From the NCBI GenBank assembly GCA_025642065.1, contig JAODUP010000913.1:104501-168500 (forward strand): 64,000 nt of DNA, given 5' to 3'. The translations under genes and the position numbers were made by a program. Shown in pieces: positions 1-16,471 of this stretch; within the stretch, counting starts at the first letter, position 1, and each line of letters starts with the position of its first letter. This DNA comes from Paralvinella palmiformis. Taxonomy: Eukaryota; Annelida; Polychaeta; Terebellida; Alvinellidae. A model generated the notes under the pieces. The model saw only the letters and a list, made by a program, of their open reading frames with translations, searched no databases and was not told the DNA's origin.

Positions 1-2549
1 ATACTCTAAGTCTAACTAGTTACGTTATTAACATATTTTTATGTGATAAGCTACTTGAAGAAAATGCTTTGAACAGGAATAGTTACTTTACAATGGGTCC
101 TAAATGTTGAAGTTGTGAATGATGCACTTTTAATTGGGTGCTTTCTTGTTCTTTTCCCAAATCAGACATGTTTAATAACACTGTAATAAAAATTAGGTGC
201 CTCTTTGGCCACATGTGAGTAGTGTGAGACTATTTACCTATGGCTATGGCCATTCTGTGCGGGAGATCACAGGTTCGCCCCTTGGCCGTGACACTATAGT
301 AGGCAGAGTTTTTCATCCAGCCAGGCAATTGGCAGTTTTTTCCACTGAACATGCCATATATTCTAAATTTATTTAAAATTAGTCTCCATGGGGAAGCTAT
401 AAATTACAGACCATAATATGCATCTCCCTCATTTGAGGTTGCCAGCCAAAATTAAAAACTGCCTTTATCAGCCAATTATTATTATTATTATATAGGCGCT
501 TTCCTGTCATAAAGGTCACTCGGATAAAAGCCGCTTTTGATTTAATAACTAGTCATCAGTTGAAAGCTTCGTTATGATCTAAAGACAGCTAACTACGACT
601 AATGGCCCAGAGATGGCGAGCGTTGTTAATAAACTATTATGAGAATGATTTTAGTTTATTGGCTTTAGACCGGTATGACTTCTTTCTGATTGAAACCAGG
701 GCCTGGTTCCACTATGTATGAGAGAGAGAGAGAGAGAGAGTGAGAGAGAGTCAAAAGCTATAAATTTGATTAGTAGCTATTTGATCCTTCTACATCTCAT
801 TGATCTCATATCGCAGTCAGGCTCGTAAGTTTAAATTGTCTCACCTACCTAAACACAACAAACTAATTGGATACAAAACACACACAACGATGGTTTAGTA
901 TCCGAAATGGTTAGTAACGGTAACAGGAACACACGCAGCATGAACAGAATCTGAAAAGGGCTTCGGAGGTAAATAGATGCTCACCAGGCGGCAGCACTGC
1001 ATCACATCTGCACTGCTGCCAAGCTATCTGACCTATGGGTTCAATTTCTAGTGCAGATGCAACTTATTAAAATTATATTTTCTGTTCGATACTAAATATA
1101 TATATAAATACTGAACCACAAATAATGATACAAACAGCTTCATCTTAAATATGACATCAGCAAAAGTAAAGATGGAGTTGCATAAATGCTGGCAAAGTTT
1201 GAGCAATTAAATAATTTTTTATATACTCCATATCGAATTAACTAAAAAACAGCCCTCTTCGGTTCAAACCATGATAATTAATTAATCTTTAATACAATAT
1301 TCACATGAGTAGATAATTCTTAAAACTTTAAAGCTAAGTTGTGTTAGATGAAACAACGATAACGAAGTGTATGGTAAAATGCAAAACAACTGTACAAAAT
1401 GCCTTAGCACCTCTACTGTTAAAAAAAAAAAACCAAACACTGGCTACTGCCATAACAGCATAAAAAACCTGTACACATTGCAGACAGCAACTGTCTGTTT
1501 GTTTACCTTCTGAAGAGGAAAGCTGAGATAGTAGTAGCAGTAGCAGTCTCATTTAGTTCTCACCAGAGGGCAGTAAGAAAGCCCCATAATGAGGATGAAA
1601 AATAATTGGAAAAACATGTATATTAATGCTGCAGCATCCGACATGCAAGACAATTAACATCATTACAAGATGGCTGCATGCAAAAACCGACACTGGCAAT
1701 TAATTAAGCGCAGCCGTGTTATTAAATTGACTATGTTAGTTCTGCTGAGATGTACCGGACTACTTTCAGCTTATGCTCAATCAATACAGTTATACTTAAA
1801 AAAGTTATACACTTAGTGTAACTTACATCTGAAATAAATTATAATAAATAAAAATATAGTCCCATGCTAAAGAATTTTATAATCTGCTTTTATTTAATGT
1901 CCAGTCTGTGTTTTATATGGAACACATTCATAAAAATTAATACAATCGGACAGTTCTGAGAAGAAAATGATCATTTCGTTTACATTAAATCATGGCCAGC
2001 TTGATCTGAAGTACCATCCAACTGTACACAGACATATGTAAACACATAAAAGACTGATGGAAAAAAACACTGAAATTCTTCTACGGTGTTCAAACACTGC
2101 TATTACATGAAAAAACTAAATGATATAACAAAATGAGCTTATATTTAGCACATGATGAATACTTAAAAACACCTTCTATTTGAAATATATATTATGTGGC
2201 TTTATTTTCCAGTTGAGTTTATCCATCATAAATTCTACATTTACAACAAAATGCATAATAGTGACCTAGTTAATATCTGACAAGAGTATTTATGGCCTTC
2301 TGGTAAAAGGTGCCCTGGCCTTAATGGTGGTGCCACATGTTTTGTGAATGGGCAACCCTGGGTTATAAATTATTGAACTGAAATACCCCTCCCCCAAAGA
2401 AATTCTGTTGTTTAGTTGTTTTTTCTACAAAACACAAATTTTATTTTTACAAAACATGGATAACAACTACTAAAAAGAAGTAAACAAAATAATTACTCAG
2501 ATAAAGTGCCATCTGTCACTGAAACAAGCAACAATTGCATCCAACTTAC
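1..2549. other. ESYT intron, left edge
   Basis: Intron DNA downstream of exon 14 on the minus strand. It holds repeat S2 at 225-435, a GA run at 719-750 and a GT run at 2775-2793. The rest of C2B was looked for and not found. Confidence 0.7.
225..435 (+). mobile_element. Dispersed repeat S2 (possible tRNA-related SINE)
   Basis: The copy has gatcacaggttcgccccttg, then gagtttttcatccagccagg, caattggcag and a tail atttaaaattagtctccat, aattacagacca and catctccctc. The same order occurs at 34616-34840. The head has a B-box-like ggttcg core. Confidence 0.6.
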
Positions 2550-2630
2550 CGGAAGCCCTTTAGCTGAATCCACAGTAACGAGAAGCAAGGCATTGGAAAG
2601 GTATTCCTTTGTTTGTGGTGAGGGATCACG
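2550..2630 (-). CDS. ESYT2: ESYT exon 14: linker and start of C2B
   Basis: 27 codons, phase 0: RDPSPQTKEYLSN followed by ALLLVTVDSAKGLP. ALLLV-x-x-DSAK-x-LP is the first strand of E-Syt C2B. Donor gtaagt. This is the leftmost exon that could be recognised. Confidence 0.92.
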
Positions 2631-5600
2631 CTGACCCAATACAGAACTCTATTGTGTGTAAATGGAAAATACATCTGCATAAAACTGTGATCTTGAACAA
2701 TAAAATGACAACAAATGAATGAAGCATTTAGCTCTACAAATACATACATTACATTTTACCTATATTGTTTGGTGTGTATGTGTGTGTGTGTGAAAATGTC
2801 ATATCCCATAACATATTACATTTAAGTAAATCAAATGAGCAACAAATAAACAAAAATTGGAAACATTAAACAAAACTACAAAGTATTTATTTATTAATTC
2901 AAATGTTTTTGTGCTGTTCTGTTCGAATAATAGAACAGCCTCCCCCTCACCCCTTCTAGCTGTTTGATCCACCCATTTTTATTTAAATTTTAACTGACAT
3001 GGGATATCAAGACTATGTATCGGTAGTCTTTTTCTTCTACAATCGAAGTTTCCTTCTACAACCATAATATTTATTTAAAGATTTTTATTCTAAGTGGATT
3101 TTTTCCCCAGGACATTTCCTGATTTTGTCACATTCAAGGACATTTCCAGGACTTGGAAAATGAATTTGTTATTTTTCAGGTTTTCCAGAACACATGGGTA
3201 CCCTGTAATGAATAAAGCATTCCACAGATCCGGGAAAAATTGGGAATAAATCACATAGTCTAGAAGTCTTGCACACAGCATATTACCAACTTTAGTGACA
3301 ACGCTCTACTGGAACAGGGTCATGTTAATAAATTGTAAACTGCTTAAATGCCTAATAATAATGGCTCAATAACTGGAATAATTAAACATTAACAGTGTAG
3401 AAAATGAGCTAGTATTAAGATACAGAGTACTACTTCCAACACAAGTCGAACAAATAATGGAACAATAACATGTTAACATGGCAAGATTGTAAGTAGACTT
3501 ACAATATAATCCATTGGTGATAAATATAAGTACATTTTCTGATATGGATAAAAGAAAAGGAAACTTAACAAGAAGCATCATCATTTCTGTAGGATGTTCA
3601 ATATGTATACAAACTATATTTAAATGTATGTACATATGAATAACTCTGTGTGTGTATGTGTGTGTGTTATGGCCACTTTTGTGCACATGGTAGGCTAAAT
3701 GGGCCGAACAACTCTGAGAGGCAATGTCAGAGATGAAACAACCTTCAGATATGTCTGTGTATTTGTATGTGTGTGTGTTAAATGAGGAGTCATAGTATAT
3801 GAGCTCATATATTCAGTTTTATACTTACTCTGGTCAAGTCATTTGGATCTTTACTCAAATGAAACCACATGGCACGAACATGTATCATGCCAGTTGTCAC
3901 ATTCTCTAAGGGGAGCCACTGGAAAAATACACATATCGACTTTATAGCTGCTCTCTCACACACACACACACACACATATACACACAGAATGACAATAAAA
4001 TCTCCCAGTAGCTGAGTGAGTTATGATAATAGACTCCATGCGAATGGCCATGACCCTGACATGCTGAATGTTAGGGCTCTATCTGTAGCAGTAGGTCTCT
4101 AGGTGACCTCATTTTTAAACTTTTAAGCCACCAAATTGGCAAAGCTCCTGCTACCCCCCCATGACCATTTATTTCAAAATCTAAATTATTTAGAATTAGT
4201 TCCCATAAGGAAGAAATTACTTTCAGGCCACCTGGATATACTAATATAAACATAATGATGAAAAGATAACATCCATAAGCTTACACTGTCCAGAAAGCCT
4301 GCCTCTGCAATACTCTCTATGTTCATTGAAGCACTGAAATTAAATAGCAGCAAATATTTGAAAATGTGAACAAGTAAATCATTTTTCTCATAAACAAATG
4401 GCCAAGAAATGATAACTTAATATTTCATATGTAAATAGTCATCTCAGACACACAATACTCTAAAACCCTGAGTTGGCATCTATTAATATTAAATATTTTT
4501 GCGATCTGTTTAATTTCATGTGTTATGTTTAATAAATTTGCAGATCTCTGAACTAGTAGTGTACACTGTCTGGAAAGAAATGCAGTAAAGCCAACTTTTG
4601 AATTAGGTCAGTGGGACAACAATGACGAGCAGAAATAACCATTTAAAAGTGTTTTGCATTCTGTTGTACCTGCAACTTTCTATGCTCTTTGGTCTACTCA
4701 CTTTCCGAGTTCATCATCTTTTCCAGCATCGTCATCAAGCACCTCAAACTCCACAACCTGACCAAACCTCTGATCCACAATGGCCTAAATCAGATAAAAA
4801 GGTGTATGAATATAATTTGCTTTTGTGCTTTATGAACGAAGCAGTTACTCATCATAACTGCAGGTTTGTGTGAAATTGTGCTATAAGGGCACATTAGCAT
4901 TATTTAAAAAATATTGTACCACTTTATGTAATTATGATGGGACTATATTATATATCAAGATCCAATAACAAACCGGATGCAGATTATAGTAGGGTCTTTA
5001 TATCAAATAAAAAATGCCGAGAATGCAGTACAAGTAGAAGGGTGGAAAATGTCTTATAACATATATACCTAAATCAGGTTTCATTTTATAACAACAAACT
5101 ATGATTAGTTATATAATATAAAGATGGACAGTCCATCGTTACTGACAAGAACTGTGACATACTTTTGGTTCAAAGAAACCTGCTAGTAGGTAATTTATAT
5201 TCGAGAATGAACTGACTAAATTGAACTAATATATGTATGACACAAACTTTAGTCCAGTTTACACTTGTATGTCCATAGAGTTAAATTTTATATAGAATCA
5301 TGGGGGCTTAGCAGCTGAATAGCCGTCTTCCCATAGACCCAAACTGAACAGATTCTACCATAACAGCCAGTCATCTGCGCGCCTCTCAGCCAATAATGAG
5401 AGATGGAATATATTGGTTAAAACGTTGCACCTGAACAATTACCAAAAAACATATTTTTTAAACTTGCACATTTCATCTTGAACATGACAAGATCAACTAG
5501 ATGGGAGTAAAAAATAACACTATACAAATATATGATAGCAAAATCGTAATGATAATTGATCAAATATGACTTTAATATGCCAAGGTGTTCATTAATGCCG

Positions 5601-8600
5601 TTATTGTCTTACTGGAGAATATACTTCACCCCCATCAATAAAGCTTATGGTCCTGTTTGATCTGAATGGTTAACAGAAGCTGATAATACGTACTTCATAG
5701 TGCTTGTTCCAGACAGGGTTTAGGTTGTTCTTCACTATCTGTGTTTTGAATGCTTGCGCACCAACTGCATGATAAATGTAATATAATATTATAATCAACA
5801 TCGCCGAAGGGCATTCTATCATTCTTTTAGTTCAGAGGTAACATTTGGGAAAAAACACTGACAAATAAATGAGAAGAGAGCTCTCCGATGAATAGAACAG
5901 GCTGCCTGTATGGCACTGAGTTCAAGATAAAGGCTTGCCCCACTGTAAATATTTGTCAATTTTTCATTAAACATATATCTAGTAATAATTGAAATGCTTC
6001 ACTGCAGTAGTGCAGTCACACAGAAATTGGGAAGATTTCATTTATCATCGTAGTGACTGATACTTCACAACTAAGGAAAAATGCAGAAAGTCAACACTGA
6101 CTAAAGGCTAGATATTGGATAAATAGTGAGTGGTTAAATGAATGTTTTGGGTTCTGTATTAGCCACAATTGGGACTTGTGCCTTGAGAGCAACTCGTCAG
6201 AGAAATGAGATGATCACGCCTTTAAAGGAACAGTAGATTCTCAGAAATTATGAATAAAATAATGTTCGTAAGATTACCCCCAAACCTCACAATAGTATTC
6301 ATGAATTGTACACGATTTCAAGATTTAATGAAATATACCAAATTACTGAAGGGAAGACAAATACCAGGCTTTATGAGCTGGAAGGAGAAAAGGTCGTTAA
6401 AGTGCACAGTGTGGTTGCTTGTGTCCAAATTCAACATCATTTATAAAATTTCTGGCAATATTTATACTAATCCCACAAAATAAAAATAAAAACAGACCTA
6501 TCCTTTAACTGAAAGATGAAACATCTCTCAGCCATAAGCAGAACTGGAATTAAAACCAAAACGTGGAAGTCTGCAGTAGGCCTGCACTAGCAACTGCAGA
6601 AATGGAGTGTTTCACAGATACCATTATTCCGATTACATGTACAGATGTGCTACACCCATTCACATAAACAAGAGACCAGTAATTAGTGATCTATTAAAAG
6701 CCCTGCCTAATTAATTCTCCATAATAGGAAAACAAACGTCATGCTGCACTTTGATTTAATGGTTGTTAGGTGAATTATTTCCAACAAACAACAGTGATTA
6801 GTTCTTACCGAATATTTTACAGTAGGGATCAGAAGATTTGCCAAACAAGCCCGTATCTGCCTTTTTCAGCTGCCTAGCTGCCACCAGATGAATACGGATA
6901 ATGCCCTGTAAATAGGAAATCTAAATCTGAGAAATCTTATCATTTAGAACACACAGTGAAAGACTTTCGGTAAAACAATTAAACACCACAGATGTAACAA
7001 TGCAGAGACAGCAATGTAAAGGTCTTGTAAAAAATATAAATGTGTGTGTGTGTGGATGCATGTGTGTGTGAGTGATTGATACATGGAATATGTTTATTCC
7101 ATACCCATTTAAATCAAGTCCTCACATTGAAAAGGCAAATTAACACCTTAACCATGTAGCGGCAAACACTGTCATAAACCCAAAACAAGCAAAAATATCA
7201 AAGAATGCTGACAAAACGTGAAACACAATTTATGACATCAGAATCAATGATTCCCAAACAGTCTCATCTTACTGACGTACTCTCTGACCTGGGGCATTGG
7301 GAAACGAAGCTTGTTGATGTCGATCTCCTTAATCAGTTGGATTGGTATCTTGTTGGGCAGGACGAGTAACGACGCTATAATATTCTCCAAGGCGCCCCTC
7401 AGCGAGTTGCTGTGAGAAGAATATAAAATAAAGAGTAAATACTAGCAATTAACCTTTCCACAAATAAACATTTGGTTTACTGGAGTAGGTGGATCCTGAT
7501 ATGACCCCCTTCCAGGATGAGATCATCGTGCACAGCTACCTTAATACAGTTATACAAAAATATTAAATTTAATAGAAATGAAAACTTTTACATAAATGTT
7601 TCTTTGCCACTTTATTTACTATTTTATTAGCCTTTCTGTAGTATGTATTATACTATTTCTATACAGCTCAGATGAAGAGTTTGTTGAATCTCAGTACGTT
7701 CACAGACTTCAAATGAAAATAAAGGAGATCATGTTGTAGGCTTTATTTCTGGCTGCAACACAGTTGGAGGGGGGGGGCTTGGTTCAAGCGGGGTAGTCTC
7801 TGTCAAAATGTTTGAAGAAAAGGGACATGAATGGGAGAATAGACAATACACCCTTATAAACCAGTGTTTTATTGCAGAAGGAGCTCAATTTCAAAGTATA
7901 AAAATCATTTGAATACAATTACACAATCAATTGTGAGGAAATAATCCAATAAAAATACAGACAATCGGCTTATTGTCCCAAAAAAAGGAGATTTGTAAAA
8001 TAAAGTAGACCTAGTAGAATCATGAAATAAAGGATAATCTTTGAAATAATGGAGACGTGGACATGCTGAATCTGGAAGTTTATAAATCATCCCATTGTTA
8101 TCAAATATAAATTTATTTTGTCACTTCATTATTCTGCTGGAATTAATTATTTCATTTTACAAATATAAAACATGATGACTTATTTTCAAGATAAATTATT
8201 TTCTGCTAAAATGACCAGATGGATTATATTACAAGACAACAGCAGGTGTGAGAATAATAAAATGTCAAATGTGATAGCAGACTTGGTTCTAGTATACATT
8301 ATTCATCTCAGACGATAGCCTCCAAATTTGTTTGTGCTTTAATGTACTGTCAACTTTCACTTGGAAGATGCCTTGATTGAGCAAGTTCCAAGGAGTGATT
8401 AAGCATTCAAGTTTTAAAATTCTGTCGATCTTTTGCAGTGAAACAAAACTTTGAATTAATATTTGAAGAATATTCAGTACCTAAGCTGACCCCTCCTAGT
8501 TATTTGATACAACTGAGTATTTTCTGGTTTCAAGATAAGTGATACAATAGCTAGGCCAATGCTGATCCTTTCAGACAAAAAGGATAATCTAACTAGTATT

Positions 8601-11600
8601 TATTGATGGCTAGTTTACATCGACACGGTTCAATCACTGATACATATAAGGACAAGTTATAGTAAACTTATAACAGGTAAACTACAACCTTATAGTCAGC
8701 ACTCCAAACAAACTTTGCTACAAATAAACACTTCCAACAGCTGACATAAAGACAACAAACATTTGTTTACATGACAACGGTAAAATTAAACCCTACAATT
8801 ATGCGGTGCAATTTCCAGAAGCGAGCATTTGCGTTTTTGCTAATTCGTTACCTGAGGAGTGGTATATCCAGGAGGTTAGCCAGGTTTGTCAGGTCGAAGT
8901 CCACACTCTGTACACAACAGAAAACATGGAGCGGAGATAATGGAATTTGTCAACAAAGCATCGACGGTTAAAACATTACAGTTGTAGGTACTAGTTATCG
9001 TAGGATTGCCAGGTTCAGCCCCAGGATAACGCTATAGAGATAGAATCACTTTTATGTCAAAGCACATAAAGTACACATCCATTGCTGATGAATATTGGCA
9101 TATCACATTGTTTTATAATAATAATAACAATAATCATGCTGTGTTTATTTAACTATTGATGGCAACATAATCACTATTACTTCTACTACTAGAGTCTGGC
9201 TCCATTATAACATGGTCCAGTATACTGCGGAAGCAGGTATAATGTGGGGTGCTTGGCTCCTGATTATTTGGACTAAAGATTTTCTACAGTAAGTCCACTG
9301 AAGTCACATCCACATCATATTCATACGTTCTTTACCATTCACGAATATTCAAACAGCATTTTTGCACTTTGTAACTGCCATCATCAAAACAAAACAAAAA
9401 CATACAACATTCACTCAGTACCCAGTATGTCAAGTAGTTCATCTAAGCTAGAGAAGCAAATATTTAATAGGAACCTGTTTATTATCAGAACAAACACAAA
9501 TTCATGTGGATGGTTTCATCTGTTTAAGTGGTATTGATAACCCAAACATCGCCATCCATCGTATGCGATTCCAAAAATGAATTAATCTTGATTTTTGATT
9601 AATTATACGTAGAGAAAATATAAATTTTATATATAAAAACTGCTATGTGTCCATACTGAATGCACACCACAACAATAGACAAGAGATGGTAAAATGAAAA
9701 CTTTAGCATTACTGAGACACTGGAGAGGACTGCAAGAGTACAGCAACAACGAGATGATGATTGGTGTTTTATGGCCACTTTTGTGCACAAGGAAGGCTAA
9801 ATGGGCCAAGCGACCTCCAAAGGTAATGAGGTGAGGTGAAAGATGAAACGACCTTCAGATATGCCCCTGCTGAGATTCGAACGCGAGTGGTAGTGATCTG
9901 TGGTCCAACACACTACTGCGAGGCGCCCTCAGCAACAAGAAGAACAAGCCAGGCTATCTCATAATATTGTTCCAAATCCCTTCAAAATAGGACTGGGAAG
10001 AGATATTATACTTAGGCCAAGTTTGTATTAAAACAGGGTCATATAATCTAACACGGGAATAAACATCCGTTTAATGACCAATGCAGTTGTCATCTCTGAT
10101 GGAATTATCAGCGTATGAATGAATGTAAAGTGGTTTTTAATCAGGCAAAATAGCAACACCAGCACTAGAGGTATTACCACAATTCTAACTGTATTAAAAT
10201 GACCATATTGTGGCATCTAGACAAAAGTACAACAAAATATTGATTGCCTTTTCTATGTTCTGTTTAGGCTCTTGTTGTCAAATGGAGTAAATACACGAGA
10301 AAGTAGACCATCATAAAGTTGTGTTATGTCTCACAAACCCTACCATTAAAGCACACAGATCGTTGCTGTGCGCAGTCCCCTTATAATGTGGTTCAAGTCC
10401 ATCCGACAGCATTTTATAACAGAGCCACTCTGTATTACTACTACTACTAGTACTACTACTACTACTACTACCGCCACCACTAATAGTACTACTGACAAGG
10501 TTAAAATACACTGACTGACTGCTTCACTCACTCACTCACTCACCCAGTGTTACAAAAATACAACATACGTTTTTGCTGCTGCTACTAGTACTACTACTAC
10601 TATATCACAATCACTAACCCATCTACTAATATTATAATGAGTTACAACGAAACAACTACCACTGCTATCACAATATAACTACCACCACCACCAATATTAC
10701 TAAAAGCAGAAGTAGCACTACCTCTCAGATCTCCCTCTAATTTCATCACAACCGAATAAAGGGTTTTATAAGACGTACATAATCAAACTCAAAACAATCA
10801 ACACAGAACATCTAGTGTAAAAAGCAGACCATTTTTAAGAAATTCGTTTTCACAGCAAGCAGGTGCTTTGTTGAACAGGTGATCTCAACTAAATCGTCAC
10901 ATGCGACATGAACCAATGCTCTAGCATCTGAGAATCACGGCCTAATTTGTGAATCTCATAGGTGTGTACAAAATGATGTATTTATGCCATGGCCATCAAT
11001 GAACAAAGCCATTAAGGTAAGAACGTTCAAGGATGCTGCCACCAATGGGTCAAATTCAAGAACAACCACAGATATTTATCGTGACAAGCAAATGTTAATT
11101 TAAACGTCAATCGGCAAATCGTTGATTAAATAATTTGTTTAATTAAGAGATCACAAACATTTTCAGCCACGGATCACAAGAACTAAAGAAATCAAATGGA
11201 GAACCTACCGGCACGGTGAGGAAAAATACACTTAAGCCACCAATCAGAGGAGTAATGGACACCAATGGCTTGAAGATCACCCTCAATGTGCCGTGGATCT
11301 GTAGCGAGAACAAAATACACAGCTAATAAACTGTGAAATATGCAGGAGGAATATTTGTACAGAAATGGTACTGCAAGTTCCACTTGACCAAATGAACCCA
11401 GGAAAGCGTTCATGCCTCATCTAGGCAACTAGTATCTGTATAATTTGATGCATGTGTCTTACCGTGAGATGCTTGATTCCTGCCGGCATTCCGTGTGCAA
11501 CAACCTTTATCTCAGCATCACCGGCATAGCTGTAATATAATAAAAGGAAGGACTTACTTCACAAACATAGTCTACTGATGATTAACTTACTTAAGAGTTA

Positions 11601-11653
11601 GAGACATTGTTATAGACTGCTTTGTTTGAGATTCCAGATAATTGATCTATGAT

Positions 11654-11725
<72 letters not shown>

Positions 11726-13321
11726 AATGCTCTCTAAATGGACAATTCATGGGACTGATCATACTTGGTCCATTTAGGGAGGTGATCCATTAAGCAAATA
11801 CTGAAAAATTGGGGGGGGGGGAGGAATGGTGCTTATATTTATTTACAAGAAATGAAATATATGTATCTATCTTTTATACAAATAGTAATATAGCATATAC
11901 ATAAAAAAACAAAATGTAGTCTGTATTGATAAAAAATTCAGTTTTAGTGCAAATTATGTACATATGAAATGCACAGTATTCTGCACTGTTGTTTCTCTGA
12001 TCTTGCAAATATCTGAGTTTTTCCTTTCGCATTCTTTACAGTTGGTAATAATAATTACAAACTTCTATAACACCAATATCCTTGCAAAGAATGGAGCTCA
12101 GTTCAGTAGCGCACCTAGTACAGGGGTTGGGCAAACTCATAGTCTGGGTACGATGTAAAGTTCATCAACAAATGATCAGATGGAAAGAATAGGGACAGCA
12201 ACTGAAAAAGCACGAGTCCCAGCATTAGTTTTAACCCTGGGAACAGACAAGTGAAAACCAGATGAACAGAGTTCTCTGGGCTTGGATGCCAAAGAAAGCA
12301 TGGAAAATAGATATGAAGGTTCTCCAGAAGAAAGAGTTTGATAGGCAATAGCGCAGTGTTTGAAAATGTGGCAAGATTGAACAGGGAGCCAGTGAAGAGA
12401 ATTCAGAAGTGAGAGAGATTGGGAAAACCGAAAAGACCGTGTGACAACCCTAGCTAAGTTCGACTGTCTTGGCTGAAGTCAGCTCTTGTCAGAAGTCATT
12501 TCCACTTGCTTTTGGCATGTGTAGAATGAGCCTATTCAAATTTATTTTTGTGATAATATTGCAATCTAGCATGTGGATTATGAGATATAATAAATTCAAC
12601 ACATAATGGATTTATTTATTTTTTGTGGAAACCCACACCCTCAACAAAGTTTAATAAACCTATCAGTTAGTTTCTGTGATCACAGTGTGTTACACAAACA
12701 GCCAGGTATAGTATATATATCCAACTGTTTGTGTTGGTTTAAAACAGATTAGAAAGTTCATTATATGTCTGAAGCTTGTCATTGTTTTGCTTTGAGATCA
12801 ATTAGCAATTGTGGCACACAAGTCAGCAACTCTTTCAGCAATTGATGAAAAGGCCCACAAAAAGCTCTGATGTAGGCCTGAAAGACAGAACATCACTAGC
12901 TTTAGCTCCACCCACAAGCTCCCTGATCAAGTGCTGATTGGTCGATAGGTCAATCTTCTATGACCAATCAATTGACATACAGAACAGAGCCCCCAATACA
13001 TGCTAATGACCAATATTGGTTTGAAGTGATCAGCCAATGAACAGAATAGAGAGGTGATTGATTTATAGAGTATTTTCATAAGGGCGGGTGAATTTTTATG
13101 AAGATAATGACTGATGATGATTGATACTTTATGGCCACTTTTGTGCACTTGGTAGGCTAAATGGGCTGAGTGACCTTCAGGTATGCCCACACCAAGATTC
13201 AAACTCAGGTGGTAGTGATCTGTGACTACCAGTTAGACCAAGGAGGCACCCTATGAAATTGATTATGAAATAAAATGATCAAATTAGGCGAGGGATCAAT
13301 CTATGGAAAAGATCAATATGG

Positions 13322-13354
<33 letters not shown>

Positions 13355-16300
13355 TTTTATGATCTGGTCAACTAAAGGTCAATTTTTCAGATGCTGACAG
13401 TACCTCTCCACCAATGTACACAGTAGCTAACTTATATTCTAATTTTAATTTGTTCCCCCTTACAGTCAATATCCAAACATTGTCTATTTAAACTAACATG
13501 AGGGATTAAGTAAGTTTGATTTAATGTCATACAACTATACATAGATATCACAGTCATCTTATTTCAGTCGCAACTTGTAATATACGGATGGATAGAGTGG
13601 GACAGTCATAGACTCTCAAGCCCACAACGTGGCTGATGTTGTCCATTAAAGAACGTTACATGTTCATTAAAGTTAGGGTACTCTGCGTTTTACCATCTGA
13701 TTTGAACCAGTACAATTTGTTGTTTCGTGGTCAATTCGCCAGGAGGTACACTGTTTCTGACCACTGACTATGGTGCCCATATTTTGTTTCTAATAAATCG
13801 ATCTACCATTCAGTCACAGGACCCAGTGAGCTACAAGGTGCATTCATAATGATTATTCTGCACCAGATTCATTTACATCATCAATGCGATATATAACATA
13901 TATGGATATATTAGCACCAGAATGTCACAGCTTGATTAATAGATATTCATGCTATAACATAAATATATTCTGAAATTAATTACAAGATCAGGACAGGTTC
14001 AAGAGAAAGAATTCTTCCAGAACCAAAAATAGTCCTGAAGATAAAAAAAGAATATAGGAAAACCAGAAAATTGCCAAAAATATTTAAATTTCTTTAACAA
14101 GAACAAATGCAAACAGGATAAGTTTGGAGATTACTTATTTCAGTTTATAAAACAAATATTTTGTTGATGAGACGCTATGAAAAAATAATGCCAGAATATC
14201 ATTTTTAAATAGCTTTTTTAACAGAAAGAGACAAACTCAAAATGAATTATGACTGATAATCATAATATTAGATATTTCTACTAATGGCTAGTCATAGCAA
14301 TGCAAAGATCCAGAAGCCATAATTCAGGTGGTTTATACTTCTAGACTCACAGTATCTCCATGTCCATGATCACTTCATCACGTCTCACGTTCTCGGTGTA
14401 CACCTTGATGCCGCCAATCCGCGGTGGCTGAAAAAGGAAACGAGCAAGTTGCATCACATCAGATAACAACATCATATTACATGATTCAACTTAAATTAAA
14501 TTACCATTGCATATTTCTTTCTTACCCATTACACCAATCTATCTGTTATTTCTCCCCCCCAGTCCAAAAAAAACCCACAACAATTGTCCATACAGATGCA
14601 CTCACCATCATTAATCAGTTAATTGGTACCTCCACCAGCTAAGAGTACAGACAATTATAATCTAGCGTATTAGTTATATCTGAATTTTCGCACAAACTGT
14701 TATAACAAGGATCTTCTTGGGATGTTTTATGTATGATTGCACATCCATATCATTAGATGCCATTATATCCAATAATACACAAATGTATACACTGCATTTA
14801 ACAGGTTAAGCCTGGATAATATTCCAACAGACAGATTCCAGGGTCACCCCAGAATCGACTTGCTGACCTCACATCCTGGCACCCATTTACAGAAACCATA
14901 ACAACAGCCGCTCTTAAAAATTTTGTTAACATTTTGCATCTACTAAGAACTATAGAGGCATTTCATTGAGATAATAAATGACATGATCTGAATATTTAAT
15001 CGCAAGAAAAACATTAATAATAGTTTTGGGGAGGACTGGAGGTACACTTTAATATTATAGTTTTCACATCAATCAAATGATACGTTTTGATGTCATTTAT
15101 ATAAATACCTACTTCTGGCATAAAATATACAGAAGCTTTTAATTTTATGTGTTGGGCCTATATTGCACACACACACACACATGCACACACACACACACAT
15201 ATATACACTGTCAATACTTACTGTGTCACCCATATCAATAGTGTCAAATCTGAATGGCCTCATTGATGTTGGCATAGCATTCTCACACATTGGCTGTATG
15301 GTCTCTGTAAGTAACTTCCTGACAAACTCTCCAATATAGGGCCACATCTGCTTCACCATCTAGTATTTAAATTAAAAACATTAGATGGTGAATAAATGCT
15401 TTATTCATAGTAAACAGGGACGTGCGAGCATGTGGATAATTACACGATCATAAAAATTTAAATGTTAACCAAAATACGAACACATATACATCATTCTAAA
15501 AGTATAGGATAAATTAGAATTGATGTATCAATTGCAAGGCATGACGTGGCGGTAATTGTTTTACAGACATTAAATACATACAGAGAGTAATTAACAATCC
15601 AAAGCAGATCACGGATTAACTGGTGTTTGCAGACTGAAATGAAGTCCAAGGATAGGACTACCGGGTATTTTAGTTGTTAAGGAATTTGTAAAGGTGTCAT
15701 GCCTTCGGTAAATGCTGAGCAGTAAGTGGCTGAGATTACGATATTGGAAAATCCTATCAAGTAAGCGTGTTTTCATTTAGTATCACATGTAAACGTGTTT
15801 ATGTCTTGTGCAAGATTCCATCGATGCAAAATTGTCACGTCAAACGCCGATGGTAAATATTTGATATCACTTCTTGGTTCCGGCAACAGTGATGTATGCA
15901 TATTCTTTCAAATATATATGATTTCTGGTAGATATAGATGTATACTCGGCCTTATGTTGATGCGTTTCTTTATGTTAGTTCATTGATGAGATGTTGAATG
16001 TCTAAAAATCTATAATAGCATAGTCTGTAAGTTTGAGCTGTAACTTCTTTAAATTTCTAGACAAACACGTTATGTTATTATTTATATCATTAATACACCC
16101 CCCCCCCCCCACATTGAACAACACATTCACTATCCCCAGTAGCAACACGTCTATCATTAGATCTGCGGTAATATAAATATTAAATTCTCTGTTCCACCCG
16201 CCATGCCCCCCCCACACACACTCTTCTACCAGGCATGTCCAGACATATTCAGAGCCAGACATATCTGCAGCTGACAGAAACATTAAAATCATTGATTTAA

Positions 16301-16409
16301 CGCCCTCTTTCCACCATCTGCAGATGAAACACCCCCAACATAATACTGTCTGCCTGCCAAGTCATATATATGGCGACCATGATGATAATCTAATTATTTT
16401 AGTTCAACT

Positions 16410-16471
<62 letters not shown>
